Origin: Marseilla massiliensis
GTDB lineage: Bacteria > Bacteroidota > Bacteroidia > Bacteroidales > Bacteroidaceae
Assembly: GCF_016899955.1 (NCBI RefSeq)
Contig: NZ_JACJJL010000005.1
Location: 124,001-188,000 of the forward strand
DNA: 64,000 nt
Direction: 5' to 3'
The notes beneath the pieces are model-generated. The model was not told where the DNA came from, did not search any database, and worked only from the letters and a program-made list of their open reading frames with translations. Both the position numbers and the translations under genes were made by a program. This document shows positions 1 through 9,571 of this stretch, piece after piece; the first letter of the stretch is position 1; each line of letters begins with the position of its first letter.

Positions 1-1073
1 ACTCCAGCGGCGAGAGCCTGCACCGCCGCGGCTACCGGCAGGAGAACGTTGAGGCCCCGCTCAACGAGGTGTTGGCGGCGGGAATGATTCTCATGACCGG
101 CTGGCACGGCGAGACCGACTTCATCGACCCCATGTGCGGCTCGGGCACACTGCTCATCGAGGCTGCCCTCATAGCCCGCAACATGGCCCCGGGTGTGTTC
201 CGCAAGGAGTACGCCTTTGAGAAATGGGCAGACTTCGACCAAGACTTGTTTGACGAGATTTACAACGATGATTCTCAAGAACGCGAGTTCAAGCATCACA
301 TCTACGGCTACGACTCAGACATAAAAGCCGTCAACACGGCCCGCATGAACGTCAAGGCAGCGGGCCTGACAAGCGACATCACGGTTGAGGAGGCCGACTT
401 CAAGGACTTCACCCAGCCTAAGGAAAAGAGCATCATAGTGACCAACCCGCCTTACGGCGAGCGTATATCAACGCCCGACCTGCTCGGCACGTACAAGATG
501 ATAGGCGAACGCCTGAAGCACCAGTTCGTTGACAACGACGCATGGATACTGAGCTACCGCGAAGAGTGCTTCGAGCAGATAGGCCTGAGGCCATCAATCA
601 AGATACCGCTATACAACGGCTCGCTCGAATGCGAGTTCAGGAAGTACCAGACTTTCGAGGGCCGCATGAAGGAGTTCCGCACAGAAGGCGGAGCCGTACA
701 GAGCGACGAGGAGCGCAAGCAGATGGCCGAGAAGGGCCGATTCAAGAAGAACAGGGAGTTCAAGAAGCGTTTCGACGAAGCCGAAGAGAACGAAGAGGGC
801 GACATACGCTCATTCAAGTTCCACCGCATTGACTTCGACCGGTTTGACAAGCGCGACCGACGTGACGACCGACGTGACGACAGGCGCGACCGCGACGGGT
901 GGAACCGTGACCGGCGCGACGACCGCCGTGGCTCCGACTGGGGCGGACGCAACCGCGACCGAGACTCGTGGGGCCGCGACGACCGCTTCAGGCAGGGACG
1001 CAACGACAGGAAACAAAATAAAGGAGGACGTGACTATGACCGAAAACGCAACCGCTACGACAACGATAGGTAA
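1..1073 (+). CDS. rlmL: 23S rRNA (guanine-N2) methyltransferase RlmL-like, 5' end outside window
   Basis: SAM-dependent RNA methyltransferase of the THUMP/RlmL family, which methylates 23S rRNA guanine. The frame is open from base 3, so the N-terminal THUMP part lies upstream of the window. Visible are the SSGESLHRRGYR segment typical of the family, the SAM-binding motif DPMCGSGTLLIEAA and the catalytic NPPYGERIS motif. The C-terminus carries about 75 extra residues very rich in Arg, Asp and Gly (repeats such as RDDRRDDRRDRD), a low-complexity, probably disordered RNA-binding tail. The stop is followed after one base by the ATG chosen for the peptidase gene. Family assignment is firm; the exact target base is inferred from the family. 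Confidence 0.88.
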   Translation, partial: SSGESLHRRGYRQENVEAPLNEVLAAGMILMTGWHGETDFIDPMCGSGTLLIEAALIARNMAPGVFRKEYAFEKWADFDQDLFDEIYNDDSQEREFKHHIYGYDSDIKAVNTARMNVKAAGLTSDITVEEADFKDFTQPKEKSIIVTNPPYGERISTPDLLGTYKMIGERLKHQFVDNDAWILSYREECFEQIGLRPSIKIPLYNGSLECEFRKYQTFEGRMKEFRTEGGAVQSDEERKQMAEKGRFKKNREFKKRFDEAEENEEGDIRSFKFHRIDFDRFDKRDRRDDRRDDRRDRDGWNRDRRDDRRGSDWGGRNRDRDSWGRDDRFRQGRNDRKQNKGGRDYDRKRNRYDNDR

Positions 1074-1074
1074 G

Positions 1075-3240
1075 ATGGTGCGCCGCACCATACCGCTCGT
1101 TTTGGCACTGTTTTTAACACAAAACATGGCAGCTCAACTGAAGCAATTCACACTCGAAGACCTGAACTTCGGCGGCAACAACTACCACAACATGCGTCCA
1201 AAGAACATGTATCTGAGATGGTGGGGCGACAAGTTGATGTACCAAGACGCCGAGGAATGGGGCACGGTAGACATGAAGACGGGCAGCAAGACTGCCGTCG
1301 CCACGCTCGACAAGGTCGACGCGGCCATGGGCAACGGCAAGGTGGCCTCGGCCATGAACGTGGCATTCCCCTACCCCGACAGCCCTCTGGCACTGCTGAA
1401 AAACAGCAAGGAACGCGTGCTCTACGACTGGAAGGCCGGCAAGGTGGTGTGGAGGCAACCGTGCGAGGGCGAGCAATACAGCGACTGGACAGCCGAAACG
1501 CGCGCCGTGGCCTTCGTCAGGGACAACCAGCTATGCGTGACCGACGCCGAGGGCGCCACCCGCACGCTGACCACCGACGGCAGCCGCGACATCGTTTACG
1601 GCCAGGCCGTACACCGCAACGAGTTCGGCATCATGAAGGGCACGTTCTGGAGCCCCGACGGCAAGCGCCTCGCCTTCTACAGGATGGACCAGAGCATGGT
1701 GACCGACTACCCGCAGGTGAACACGTTTACGCGCATAGCCACCGAAGAGCCCGACAAGTATCCCATGGCCGGCATGACCAGCCACAAGGTCACGGTGGGC
1801 GTATACGACTTGTCGACGGGCAAGACCGTATACCTTGACGCAGGCGACCCGACCGACCGCTACTTCACTAACATAGCATGGAGCCCCGACTCAAAGACCG
1901 TATATATGATTGAGCTGAACCGCGACCAGACCGACATGGCGCTGCGGAGCTATGACGCCGCCAGCGGGAAAAGGAAGGCCACGCTCTACACCGAGCACGA
2001 CGACAAGTACGTGCAGCCCATGACGCCTATAGCGTTCCTGCCGTGGGACGACACCAAGTTCCTGCTGCAGAGCCAGCGCGACGGCTACAACCACCTCTAC
2101 CTGTTCGACACCGAGGGCCGCGAATTGCGCCAGGTGACGAGCGGCAAGTGGGTTGTGATAGACCTTGTAGGGTTCAACAAGGCCAAGAAAAGCGCCATCA
2201 TACTCTCCAACGAAGCCTCGCCGATACAGAACAACCTGTATGCCGTAGACCTGAAGAGCGGCCGGCGCACCCTGCTCGACAACGGGCGGGGCATGCACGC
2301 GGCTTACTTCGGGCGCGGAGACAAGGGCGGAATACTGTCGGCATCGGGCAAATGGCTCTTCGACCACTACACAGAGCCCGACGTGCCGCGCGACATCTGT
2401 GTGACCAACACGGCAACGGCAGCAAGCAACCGCATATTCAGCGCCCCCGACCCATGGGCGGGTTATGCCGTGCCCGAATACTCGTGCGGCACGATAAAGG
2501 CTGCCGACGACTCTACCGACCTTTATTTCCGAATGGTGAAACCCATCGGCTTCGACCCCGCAAAGAAGTATCCTACCGTGGTCTACGTATATGGCGGGCC
2601 AAACGTACGCAATGTCGAGGCCGGATGGCACTACGCCAGCCGCTCCTGGGAGACGTACATGGCGCAGAAGGGATACCTGCTTTTCATACTCGACAACCGA
2701 GGCTCGTCTGACCGCGGGCGCGACTTCGAGCAGGCAACATTCCGCCACCTGGGGCAAGAAGAGATGAAAGACCAGATGCGGGGGGTGGCTTACCTCAAGT
2801 CGCTGGCCTACGTCGACACCACACGAATGGGCGTGCACGGATGGAGCTACGGCGGATTCATGACCACGTCGCTCATGACCACATATCCTGATGTGTTCAA
2901 GGTGGGCGTGGCCGGAGGCCCGGTCATCGACTGGAAATGGTATGAGGTGATGTACGGCGAGCGCTACATGGACACCCCGGAGGCCAATCCCGAGGGCTAC
3001 GCCCAGACGAGCCTGCTCGCGAAGGCCAAGAACCTGAAAGGCAAGCTGCAGATAATCATAGGCATGAACGACCCCACCGTAGTTCCGCAGCACGCCCTGC
3101 AGTTCCTCAATGCCTGCGAGGAGGCCGGCACCCAGCCCGACTTCTTCGTCTATCCCGGCGAGGGCCACAACATGAGGGGGCACAAAAGCGTGCACCTGCA
3201 CGAGCGCATAACGCAGTATTTCGAAGACTACCTGAAGTAA
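1075..3240 (+). CDS. dipeptidyl peptidase IV (S9B prolyl oligopeptidase family)
   Basis: Secreted or periplasmic serine exopeptidase that removes X-Pro dipeptides from peptides. About 721 residues: signal peptide (MVRRTIPLVLALFLTQNMAAQ), an eight-bladed propeller-type N-terminal region with WSPDGKRLAFYR and WSPDSKTVYMIE blades, then an alpha/beta hydrolase domain. The catalytic triad is visible as S591 in GWSYGGFM, D666 in GMNDPTVV and H698 in GEGHNM. I chose the ATG at 1075 because it puts the Arg pair directly before the hydrophobic core. An upstream ATG at 1036 has a good purine-rich site (AAGGAGG) but overlaps rlmL and gives a long N-region. A strong hairpin follows the stop. Confidence 0.93.
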   Translation: MVRRTIPLVLALFLTQNMAAQLKQFTLEDLNFGGNNYHNMRPKNMYLRWWGDKLMYQDAEEWGTVDMKTGSKTAVATLDKVDAAMGNGKVASAMNVAFPYPDSPLALLKNSKERVLYDWKAGKVVWRQPCEGEQYSDWTAETRAVAFVRDNQLCVTDAEGATRTLTTDGSRDIVYGQAVHRNEFGIMKGTFWSPDGKRLAFYRMDQSMVTDYPQVNTFTRIATEEPDKYPMAGMTSHKVTVGVYDLSTGKTVYLDAGDPTDRYFTNIAWSPDSKTVYMIELNRDQTDMALRSYDAASGKRKATLYTEHDDKYVQPMTPIAFLPWDDTKFLLQSQRDGYNHLYLFDTEGRELRQVTSGKWVVIDLVGFNKAKKSAIILSNEASPIQNNLYAVDLKSGRRTLLDNGRGMHAAYFGRGDKGGILSASGKWLFDHYTEPDVPRDICVTNTATAASNRIFSAPDPWAGYAVPEYSCGTIKAADDSTDLYFRMVKPIGFDPAKKYPTVVYVYGGPNVRNVEAGWHYASRSWETYMAQKGYLLFILDNRGSSDRGRDFEQATFRHLGQEEMKDQMRGVAYLKSLAYVDTTRMGVHGWSYGGFMTTSLMTTYPDVFKVGVAGGPVIDWKWYEVMYGERYMDTPEANPEGYAQTSLLAKAKNLKGKLQIIIGMNDPTVVPQHALQFLNACEEAGTQPDFFVYPGEGHNMRGHKSVHLHERITQYFEDYLK

Positions 3241-3267
3241 AGCATCGCAATACACATACAAAACAAC

Positions 3268-3320
3268 CGGCCGAGGCCTGCAACAGAAACGCCACCTGTT
3301 GCAGGCCTCGGCCGCTTTTA
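3268..3320 (+). terminator. intrinsic terminator after DPP IV
   Basis: An 18-bp perfect inverted repeat (3268-3285 with 3297-3314), 11-nt loop, followed by CTTTTA. It lies 27 bp after the DPP IV stop. Confidence 0.85.
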
Positions 3321-3833
3321 TGACTGAAAAAGCGAAGCCACGCCTGGGCCGGAGAGCTGTCAGTGGGAAACAGGCATAGTGGCATGTGGATGGCAAACAT
3401 CATGCAACAATCCCGAATCGTCATTCAGAGGCCAAAGCAAATGGGGCATGCCGCGGTGCTGATTGGCATTCACTCTTGCCAGAGGCGTAACGGGCCACGC
3501 CGAGGCAAAGCACCCGCAAGATGCCTACAAGAGCACCAACGCGCTCGGAAAGCCGGGAATAAGCAACAAAAACACGCCAGGGTTGACTTACAACCGGCTT
3601 GGGATAATCAATGGAAACCTGCTTGCCAAAACAGCATCGAAGCGTGGCTCTGCATATAGAACAACGATACCAACCTTTTCAGGAACACTTTCCACTGATT
3701 GTGAAGCCGTGCAGCAGGGTATGTTAAATGAAGTAAACCATTTCAGCAAAACTGCATCGAGAGCGCGAAACAAGCCTATTGATGTTTCCCACTGATAATC
3801 AACACATTGCAAAACAATCTTATTGTAATTCCC
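3321..3833. other. non-coding spacer, no recognisable feature
   Basis: About 510 bp between the DPP IV terminator and the first 22-bp repeat array. Short open frames on both strands have no recognisable protein character and overlap one another. I see no promoter-like motif or structured RNA. Confidence 0.5.
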
Positions 3834-3921
3834 AAACGTGCCGTTTGGGCCGGCAAAACGTGCCGTATTGCAACACAGAACAGGCCGTTTGATGCCGCAA
3901 AACGGCACATTCTGAAAAGCC
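3834..3921. repeat. four-unit 22-bp palindromic repeat array, copy 1
   Basis: Cores ACGTGCCGT at 3836 and 3858, ACAGGCCGT at 3880 and ACGGCACAT at 3902: spacing exactly 22 bp three times. It lies 158 bp upstream of the endonuclease I gene. One of seven such arrays in the window, all intergenic. Confidence 0.85.
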
Positions 3922-4020
3922 GCCGGCCGGGAAACGCTTGTTGCGGCATATCAGCAAGCACTCAGGCATGGGCATTTTCAGTCAATAAGAACCACGCCAC
4001 AGCACTTTTCACATATAACT

Positions 4021-4052
4021 TTTGGCTAATTGGGAACAAAGGACTAACTTTG
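4021..4052 (+). promoter_or_regulatory. Bacteroidota housekeeping promoter for endonuclease I
   Basis: TTTG at 4021-4024 and TAACTTTG at 4045-4052 with 20 bp between, the -33/-7 consensus of Bacteroidota. Predicted start near 4056, about 25 nt before the ATG. Confidence 0.8.
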
Positions 4053-4079
4053 CATGGAATAATCAAAAGACAACAATAC

Positions 4080-5120
4080 ATGACACCCAACTCCACTGTA
4101 CGCCACCGCAGACTGGCCTCACTGGCGGCCATGATGCTCGGAGCGTGCGTAGCCCTCGCCCAAGGGCCCAACAACAGCGGCACTTATTACAAGCCGGCCG
4201 ACGGCAAATCAGGCAAAAGCCTGAAGACGGCCATGGCCGAAGTGATTGTCGACCACAGCGCAATATCGTATTCGGGCCTGTGGAAATGCTTCTACACAAC
4301 CGACCGGCGCAGCGACGGCAAGGTGTGGGACATGTACTCAAGCGCCACCAACTACACCATGGGCGGCCCGCAGCAGGGGGCAAACTACAAGAAAGAGGGC
4401 GACTCGTACAACCGCGAGCACTCTATGCCAAAGAGCTGGTTCAACGACGCCAGGCCCATGTACACCGACCTGGTGCACATCGTTCCCACCGACGGATACG
4501 TCAACAACCGCCGCGGCAACTACCCCTTCGGCGAGACCAACGGCGAGCAATATCAGTCGGCCGGAGGCTTCAGCAAGCTCGGACGCTCAACCACAAGCGG
4601 ATATTCGGGCACGGTGTTTGAGCCGGCCGACGAGTATAAGGGCGACTTCGCGCGCATCTATTTCTACATGGTGACGTGCTACGAGAAGCGGGTAGCCACC
4701 TGGCAGAGCGACATGCTCGACGGAACAGCCTACCCGGCCCTCAGCCGCTGGGCACTCGACCTGCTGCTGCGATGGGCCAAGGAAGACCCCGTGAGCCAGA
4801 AAGAGACCGAGCGCAACGAGGCCGTATGGGAGTTGCAGGGCAACCGCAACCCCTTCGTAGACTACCCGGGGCTTGAGCAATACGTGTGGGGAGACAAGAC
4901 CGCCGTGGCCTTCAGCTACGACCACTACGACAGCGACGGCCCGTCGGCCATCACCGAGGCCACCGGCGGCCGGCCGGCTACGGTGTGCGTCTATACCATC
5001 GGGGGCACAATGGTGCGCCGCGACGTCGACAAGGCCGGCGCCCTGCAGGGCCTTCCAAAGGGCATATACATAATAAGCAGCGGCAACAGGGGCGGCATGG
5101 TGAAATCAATAGTCAGGTAA
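4080..5120 (+). CDS. secreted endonuclease I family nuclease with T9SS-like C-terminal domain
   Basis: 346-residue exported nuclease of the endonuclease I (EndA) family, His-Me finger type, expected to cut extracellular DNA or RNA. Residues 1-27 look like a signal peptide ending in ALAQ. The catalytic region contains REHSMPKSWFND, then DLVHIVPTDGYVNNRRGNYP and FGE. The last 50 or so residues (VCVYTIGGTMVRR, LPKGIYIIS, final MVKSIVR) match the type A sorting domain used by the type IX secretion system. The ATG at 4080 was chosen because a promoter ends at 4052, which rules out starts further upstream. The nuclease call is firm; secretion by T9SS is inferred from the C-terminus. Confidence 0.88.
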   Translation: MTPNSTVRHRRLASLAAMMLGACVALAQGPNNSGTYYKPADGKSGKSLKTAMAEVIVDHSAISYSGLWKCFYTTDRRSDGKVWDMYSSATNYTMGGPQQGANYKKEGDSYNREHSMPKSWFNDARPMYTDLVHIVPTDGYVNNRRGNYPFGETNGEQYQSAGGFSKLGRSTTSGYSGTVFEPADEYKGDFARIYFYMVTCYEKRVATWQSDMLDGTAYPALSRWALDLLLRWAKEDPVSQKETERNEAVWELQGNRNPFVDYPGLEQYVWGDKTAVAFSYDHYDSDGPSAITEATGGRPATVCVYTIGGTMVRRDVDKAGALQGLPKGIYIISSGNRGGMVKSIVR

Positions 5121-5192
5121 GGCCGCACGAAGCCCCACCAACAACAGGTTCAAACACAAGACAACAATAATCCCAAAACAAGGACTGACACT

Positions 5193-6461
5193 ATGAACAT
5201 ACTACTGTTAGGAAGCGGCGGGCGCGAGCACGCCCTCGCATGGAAGATAGCCCAAAGCCCCAAGGTCGACAAACTGTACATCGCCCCGGGCAATGCCGGA
5301 ACCACGGGTTGCGGCGAGAACGTGGCCATAGGTGTGAACGAATTTGACAAGCTGAAAGACTTTGCCGTGGCAAATGCCGTCGACATGGTCGTTGTAGGGC
5401 CGGAAGACCCGCTCGTAAAGGGCATATACGATGACTTCAAGGCCGACCCCCGCACGGCGGCCATCCCCGTGATAGGCCCGTCGAAGGCCGGTGCCGTGCT
5501 CGAAGGCTCAAAGGATTTCGCCAAGGCTTTCATGCAGCGGCACAACATACCGACGGCCCGCTACCGCACGTTCGACGGCACCTCGCTCGACGAAGGGCTG
5601 GCCTTCCTTGAGAGCCTCAAGGCTCCCTACGTGCTTAAGGCCGACGGCCTTTGCGCCGGCAAGGGCGTGCTGATACTCCCCACGCTCGAAGAGGCCAGGC
5701 GCGAGCTTCGCGAGATGCTCGGCGGGATGTTCGGCGTGGCGTCTGCCCGCGTTGTCATCGAGGAGTTCCTCAGCGGCATCGAGTGTTCGGTGTTCGTGCT
5801 CACCGACGGCCGCCACTACAAGATACTGCCCGAGGCCAAGGACTACAAGCGCATTGGCGAGCACGACACGGGCCTGAACACCGGCGGAATGGGCAGCGTG
5901 AGCCCCGTGCCGTTTGCCACGAAAGAGTGGATGCAGAAGGTGGAAGACCGCATCATACGCCCCACTGTCGACGGGCTGGCCGCCGAGGGCATAGACTACA
6001 AAGGCTTCATATTCTTCGGGCTGATCAACGTCGACGGCGACCCGATGGTCATAGAATACAACTGCCGCATGGGCGACCCGGAGACAGAGACCGTCATGCT
6101 GCGCCTTAAGAGCGACATAGTAGACCTGTTTGAGGGCGTGGCAGCCGGCGACCTCGACAAGCGTGGCATCGAGTTTGACGGGCGTTCGGCCGTATGCGTG
6201 ATGATGGTCAGCGGCGGTTACCCGCAGGAATACAAGAAAGGCTATCCCATAACCGGCATCGACCAGGTGGAAGGCAGCATTGTGTTCCACGCCGGCACAG
6301 CCATCAAAGACGGCTGTGTGGTGACAGCCGGCGGCCGCGTCATAGCCGTAAGCTCATACGGCGCCGACAAGGGCGAGGCCCTTCGCAAGTCGTTCACAGA
6401 GGCCGAAAAGATACACTTCACCGACAAGTACTTCCGCCGCGACATTGGCCAAGACCTGTAA
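5193..6461 (+). CDS. purD: phosphoribosylamine-glycine ligase
   Basis: GAR synthetase, second step of purine synthesis, an ATP-grasp enzyme joining phosphoribosylamine and glycine. 422 residues, the normal family length. N-terminal [18 protein letters not shown], the [17 protein letters not shown] segment, [12 protein letters not shown] and the metal/ATP-binding region [12 protein letters not shown] are all present. It sits 72 bp after the endonuclease gene with no clear promoter between, and 23 bp before an integral membrane protein gene; purD may therefore share a transcript with either neighbour. Confidence 0.96.
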   Translation: MNILLLGSGGREHALAWKIAQSPKVDKLYIAPGNAGTTGCGENVAIGVNEFDKLKDFAVANAVDMVVVGPEDPLVKGIYDDFKADPRTAAIPVIGPSKAGAVLEGSKDFAKAFMQRHNIPTARYRTFDGTSLDEGLAFLESLKAPYVLKADGLCAGKGVLILPTLEEARRELREMLGGMFGVASARVVIEEFLSGIECSVFVLTDGRHYKILPEAKDYKRIGEHDTGLNTGGMGSVSPVPFATKEWMQKVEDRIIRPTVDGLAAEGIDYKGFIFFGLINVDGDPMVIEYNCRMGDPETETVMLRLKSDIVDLFEGVAAGDLDKRGIEFDGRSAVCVMMVSGGYPQEYKKGYPITGIDQVEGSIVFHAGTAIKDGCVVTAGGRVIAVSSYGADKGEALRKSFTEAEKIHFTDKYFRRDIGQDL

Positions 6462-6484
6462 CAAAACACAGAAGGCAACAACCA

Positions 6485-7423
6485 ATGGCAAGACGACTGC
6501 AGAATAACGTGTCGGAGAGCCGCATGACTCTGCCCGCCGCAGCCATCTACGCCACACTCGTGTGGATGGCCGGCGGGCTTGTTTCAGACGGGCTGTGGAT
6601 GCAGTTCGGCTGTTTCGCCGCGTCGACCTACCTCATGGTAGAGCTTAACAACGCCAACGCACTCATCAGGGTGTACAGCCGCATGGTGTCATGCGCATTC
6701 ATCGCCCTGTCGTGCGCCGCCGCCTTCCTGTTCACTTCGGCAGGCGGGGCGGCCATGGAACTGTTTGCCATCGCCGCATACGCAGCGCTGTTCCGCAGCT
6801 ACCAGGACAGGCAGGCGGCCGGACTCACGTTCTATGCCTTCATGAGCATAAGCACCGGAAGCCTTTTCTACGCCGAGATGCTGTATTTCGCGCCGGTGCT
6901 CTGGCTGCTGATGGCGGCCTTTGTGCGCTCCGCCAGCCTGCGCACAGTGGCAGCATCGGTGCTGGGCCTGTGCCTGCCCTACTGGCTGGCAGCTGCCATT
7001 GCGCTCTATACAGGCCATCTGCCCATGCTTGCCGACCACCTCGGCCAACTGGCGGCCACAGGCCCGCTGTGCGATTTCAGCCTGCTATCCGCTAACCAAG
7101 TGGCCACAATGGCCTTCGTCATGGCAATGGCCGCAACCGGGATAATACACTACCGGCGGCAGAGCATCAACGACAAGATACGCACCAGGATGTTCTACAG
7201 CTGCTTCATCACAATGGACATAGCCTCGGCCGCACTTGCCATACTGCAGCCACAACACTACGAACTGGCCCTGCGCATGATGATAATAAACACAAGTCCG
7301 CTGATAGCACATTTCATAACGCTCACCAACACCAAGGTGACCAACGTGGCCTTCTGCGCCATCGTGGTCGCCATATTGGCCCTTACAGCCTTCAACCTAT
7401 GGATGCCCTCAACGAACTTCTGA
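6485..7423 (+). CDS. polytopic membrane protein of unknown function
   Basis: 312 residues with about nine to ten hydrophobic segments spread over the whole length and short polar loops. No catalytic or transport signature that I recognise. The ATG at 6485 was chosen because it follows purD closely and gives a short cytoplasmic N-terminus before the first helix; the frame stays open further upstream inside purD but that part is out-of-frame purD sequence. The 3' end overlaps the next gene (YqaA-like) by 25 bp, so the two are probably translated together. Confidence 0.7.
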   Translation: MARRLQNNVSESRMTLPAAAIYATLVWMAGGLVSDGLWMQFGCFAASTYLMVELNNANALIRVYSRMVSCAFIALSCAAAFLFTSAGGAAMELFAIAAYAALFRSYQDRQAAGLTFYAFMSISTGSLFYAEMLYFAPVLWLLMAAFVRSASLRTVAASVLGLCLPYWLAAAIALYTGHLPMLADHLGQLAATGPLCDFSLLSANQVATMAFVMAMAATGIIHYRRQSINDKIRTRMFYSCFITMDIASAALAILQPQHYELALRMMIINTSPLIAHFITLTNTKVTNVAFCAIVVAILALTAFNLWMPSTNF

Positions 7424-7854
7424 TAAACTACGGCTATATAGGCATACTCATAGCCTCGTTCCTCGCCGCAAGCATACTGCCGTTCAGCAGCGAGGTGGTG
7501 ATGGTGGGGTTGCTTGCCGCCGGGCTCGACCCCGCCGGGCTCATAGCCTATGGCACGGTGGGCAACGTGGCCGGCAGCATGTTCAACTACGGCCTGGGCC
7601 GACTGGGCAAGCCGGAATGGATAGAGCGATTCCTGCGGATAAAGAAAAGCGACCTCGAACGGGCCGAACGGTTCATGGCCGGGCGCGGCGCACTGATGGG
7701 ATTCTTTGCTTTCGTGCCCGTCATAGGCGACGCCATAACCGTCATGCTGGGCCTGCTGAGGGCCAATGTCGGCGTGACGCTGCTGGCCGTGACGCTGGGC
7801 AAGCTGCTCAGATATGTGGCACTGGTATACGGTTCCGATTTCTTTATACACTGA
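7399..7854 (+). CDS. YqaA/DedA-type VTT-domain membrane protein
   Basis: 151-residue membrane protein of the YqaA branch of the DedA/VTT (SNARE-associated) family, linked in other bacteria to membrane homeostasis and possibly lipid flipping. It has the N-terminal helix pair with FLAASILPFSSE, the glycine-rich TVGNVAGSMFNYGLGRLG segment, and a final pair of helices around FFAFVPVIGDAITVMLGLLR. The start overlaps the preceding membrane protein by 25 bp and the metal-binding lipoprotein gene follows after 7 bp, so this is one tight run of genes. Confidence 0.82.
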   Translation: MDALNELLINYGYIGILIASFLAASILPFSSEVVMVGLLAAGLDPAGLIAYGTVGNVAGSMFNYGLGRLGKPEWIERFLRIKKSDLERAERFMAGRGALMGFFAFVPVIGDAITVMLGLLRANVGVTLLAVTLGKLLRYVALVYGSDFFIH

Positions 7855-7861
7855 ACACAAG

Positions 7862-8695
7862 ATGAAGAGAGTAATATACCTACTGCTTGGCTTGGCAATG
7901 CTTGCCGCATGCACAGATGGCACGCCGGAAAAGCCAACGATAACCGTGACTATCGAACCCCTGAGATACTTCGCCGAACAGATTGGCGGCGACAGGTTTG
8001 ACGTCGTGACAATGGTGCCCAACGGCGCCAGCCCCGAGACTTACGAACCCACGGCACAGCAAATGGCCGCGCTGGCCAAAAGCGAGCTGTACATAAAAGC
8101 CGGCAACCTTGGCTTCGAGCGCACATGGATGAAACGCCTCGGAGCCAATGCACAGCACCTTATTGTGGTCGACTCGTCGGAAGGCATCGAACCGCTGCAA
8201 GTATCTAAAGGCAGCGCAGCCGACCCGCACACATGGACGTCGCCGGCCAACGCCCTGCGCATTGCCCACAACATCTGCAAGGCCATGAGCCGCATCGACT
8301 CGAAAGACTCAGCCTATTTCAGGGCCAACCTCGACTCGTTGACATGGAAAATCATCGACCTTGACGCCAAGATAAGCGCCAAGACCGACGAATGCACCAA
8401 CCGCTCGTTCATAATCTACCATCCGGCACTCACCTATTTCGCCCGCGACTACCGTCTCGAGCAAATGGCAATCGAGGCCAACGGCCACGAGCCATCGGCA
8501 GCCTCGCTGGCAAAGCTTATCGACTCGGCCAGGAAAAAAGGCACCAGGATAATGTTCGTGCAAAAGGAGTTTGCCAACCGAAACACAGGTGTCGTGGCCA
8601 AGGAAACCAACGTCAAGACAATTGAGATAAACCCTCTGAGCTACGACTGGGAGGCCGAGCTACTGAAGATTGCCGACGCCCTATGCACGAAATAA
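7862..8695 (+). CDS. zinc/manganese ABC transporter substrate-binding lipoprotein (ZnuA-like)
   Basis: Periplasmic metal-binding lipoprotein of the cluster A-I (ZnuA/TroA) family, 277 residues. The N-terminus is a lipoprotein signal with box LAAC (Cys 18). The usual first ligand region is ASPETYEPTAQQM, with Glu where many members have His; DPHTWTSP and YHPALTYFARDY supply other likely ligands. There is no His-rich loop. The start at 7862 gives the clean signal peptide. The end overlaps the ATPase gene by 13 bp, so they are co-translated. No membrane permease gene lies nearby. Metal specificity cannot be told from sequence alone. Confidence 0.87.
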   Translation: MKRVIYLLLGLAMLAACTDGTPEKPTITVTIEPLRYFAEQIGGDRFDVVTMVPNGASPETYEPTAQQMAALAKSELYIKAGNLGFERTWMKRLGANAQHLIVVDSSEGIEPLQVSKGSAADPHTWTSPANALRIAHNICKAMSRIDSKDSAYFRANLDSLTWKIIDLDAKISAKTDECTNRSFIIYHPALTYFARDYRLEQMAIEANGHEPSAASLAKLIDSARKKGTRIMFVQKEFANRNTGVVAKETNVKTIEINPLSYDWEAELLKIADALCTK

Positions 8696-9318
8696 TATGC
8701 CTCAACGGCGTAACCGCAGGATATGAAGGCCGCGCACAGATAACAGGCATGTCCATGAGCGTTGCCGAGCGCGACTTTGTAGGCATCACCGGCCCCAACG
8801 GCAGCGGCAAGACAACGCTGCTGAGGGTCATCCTGGGCTTGCTGAAACCTATGTCCGGCAGCGTGGAATACTACAGAGGCGGCCACAAGGTGGCACACCT
8901 GAGGATGGGATACCTGCCGCAATACAACGCCATCGACCACGATTTCCCAATCTCCGTCTACGACACGGTGCTCTCGGGCCTGTGCGGCACCAAGCCCCTG
9001 TGGGGCCGATTCAAGCGCGAGCACCGCGACATGGCAGACAGGGCCATAAGCGCCATGGGCATAGACGACATAAGCCAACGGCCCATAAAGGCGCTCAGCG
9101 GAGGCCAACTGCAACGGGTGCTGCTGGCAAGGGCTATTGTGGCCAAACCCGAAGTGCTCGTGCTCGACGAACCCGACACCTACATCGACAGGCAGTTCAA
9201 AGACCAGATGCACAGCCTTCTGGCCGGAATCAACAGCGACTGCGCCATTGTCATGGTAAGCCACGACCGCGAATACATAACCTCGGCAGCCAGGCATGTA
9301 ATCACTATGAACCGATAG
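8683..9318 (+). CDS. metal ABC transporter ATP-binding protein (ZnuC-like)
   Basis: 211-residue ABC ATPase energising the adjacent metal-binding lipoprotein system. Walker A GPNGSGKTTLL, Q-loop in YLPQYNAIDHDFPISVYDTVLSGL (typical of ZnuC), signature LSGGQLQRVLLARA, Walker B VLVLDEPDTYID and switch His in MVSHDREY are all present. Overlaps the lipoprotein gene by 13 bp. In most genomes a ZnuB-type permease follows; here 296 non-coding bases follow instead. Confidence 0.9.
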   Translation: MHEIICLNGVTAGYEGRAQITGMSMSVAERDFVGITGPNGSGKTTLLRVILGLLKPMSGSVEYYRGGHKVAHLRMGYLPQYNAIDHDFPISVYDTVLSGLCGTKPLWGRFKREHRDMADRAISAMGIDDISQRPIKALSGGQLQRVLLARAIVAKPEVLVLDEPDTYIDRQFKDQMHSLLAGINSDCAIVMVSHDREYITSAARHVITMNR

Positions 9319-9563
9319 CCGATGCTACGCTGCCCGAAGGCCGACACACCGGCACACAAGCAGCATGCCGAAAAAGTTTTCTTTACATGGCAGCCACGTC
9401 CCCACTGCCCAACAATGCCACCATTGACAAGCGACAAACAGGCCACAATTGCCGTTATGGCCCTTAGTCGCAAGCATGCCAACCACAATGTGCAACAAGC
9501 CAATAGGAAGAAAACCCATGAGTTAAAAAAGACAAAACACACACTATCTACTCATTTTTGTGC

Positions 9564-9571
9564 TAACTTTG
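9564..9571 (+). promoter_or_regulatory. -7 element for the DUF2723 gene
   Basis: TAACTTTG, matching the Bacteroidota -7 consensus, 44 bp before the ATG. No good TTTG lies 19-21 bp upstream, so the -33 half is weak. Confidence 0.6.

Noticed and set aside
1891-3396. 501-residue open frame on the minus strand
   Set aside because: Antisense to the DPP IV gene whose catalytic triad is intact.
3363-3795. overlapping short open frames in the spacer after DPP IV
   Set aside because: No promoter, no domain, several frames open at once; typical of GC-rich non-coding DNA.
3834-3921. CRISPR array reading of the 22-bp repeats
   Set aside because: Units directly abut with no unique spacers of constant size, always four units, seven dispersed loci and no cas genes.
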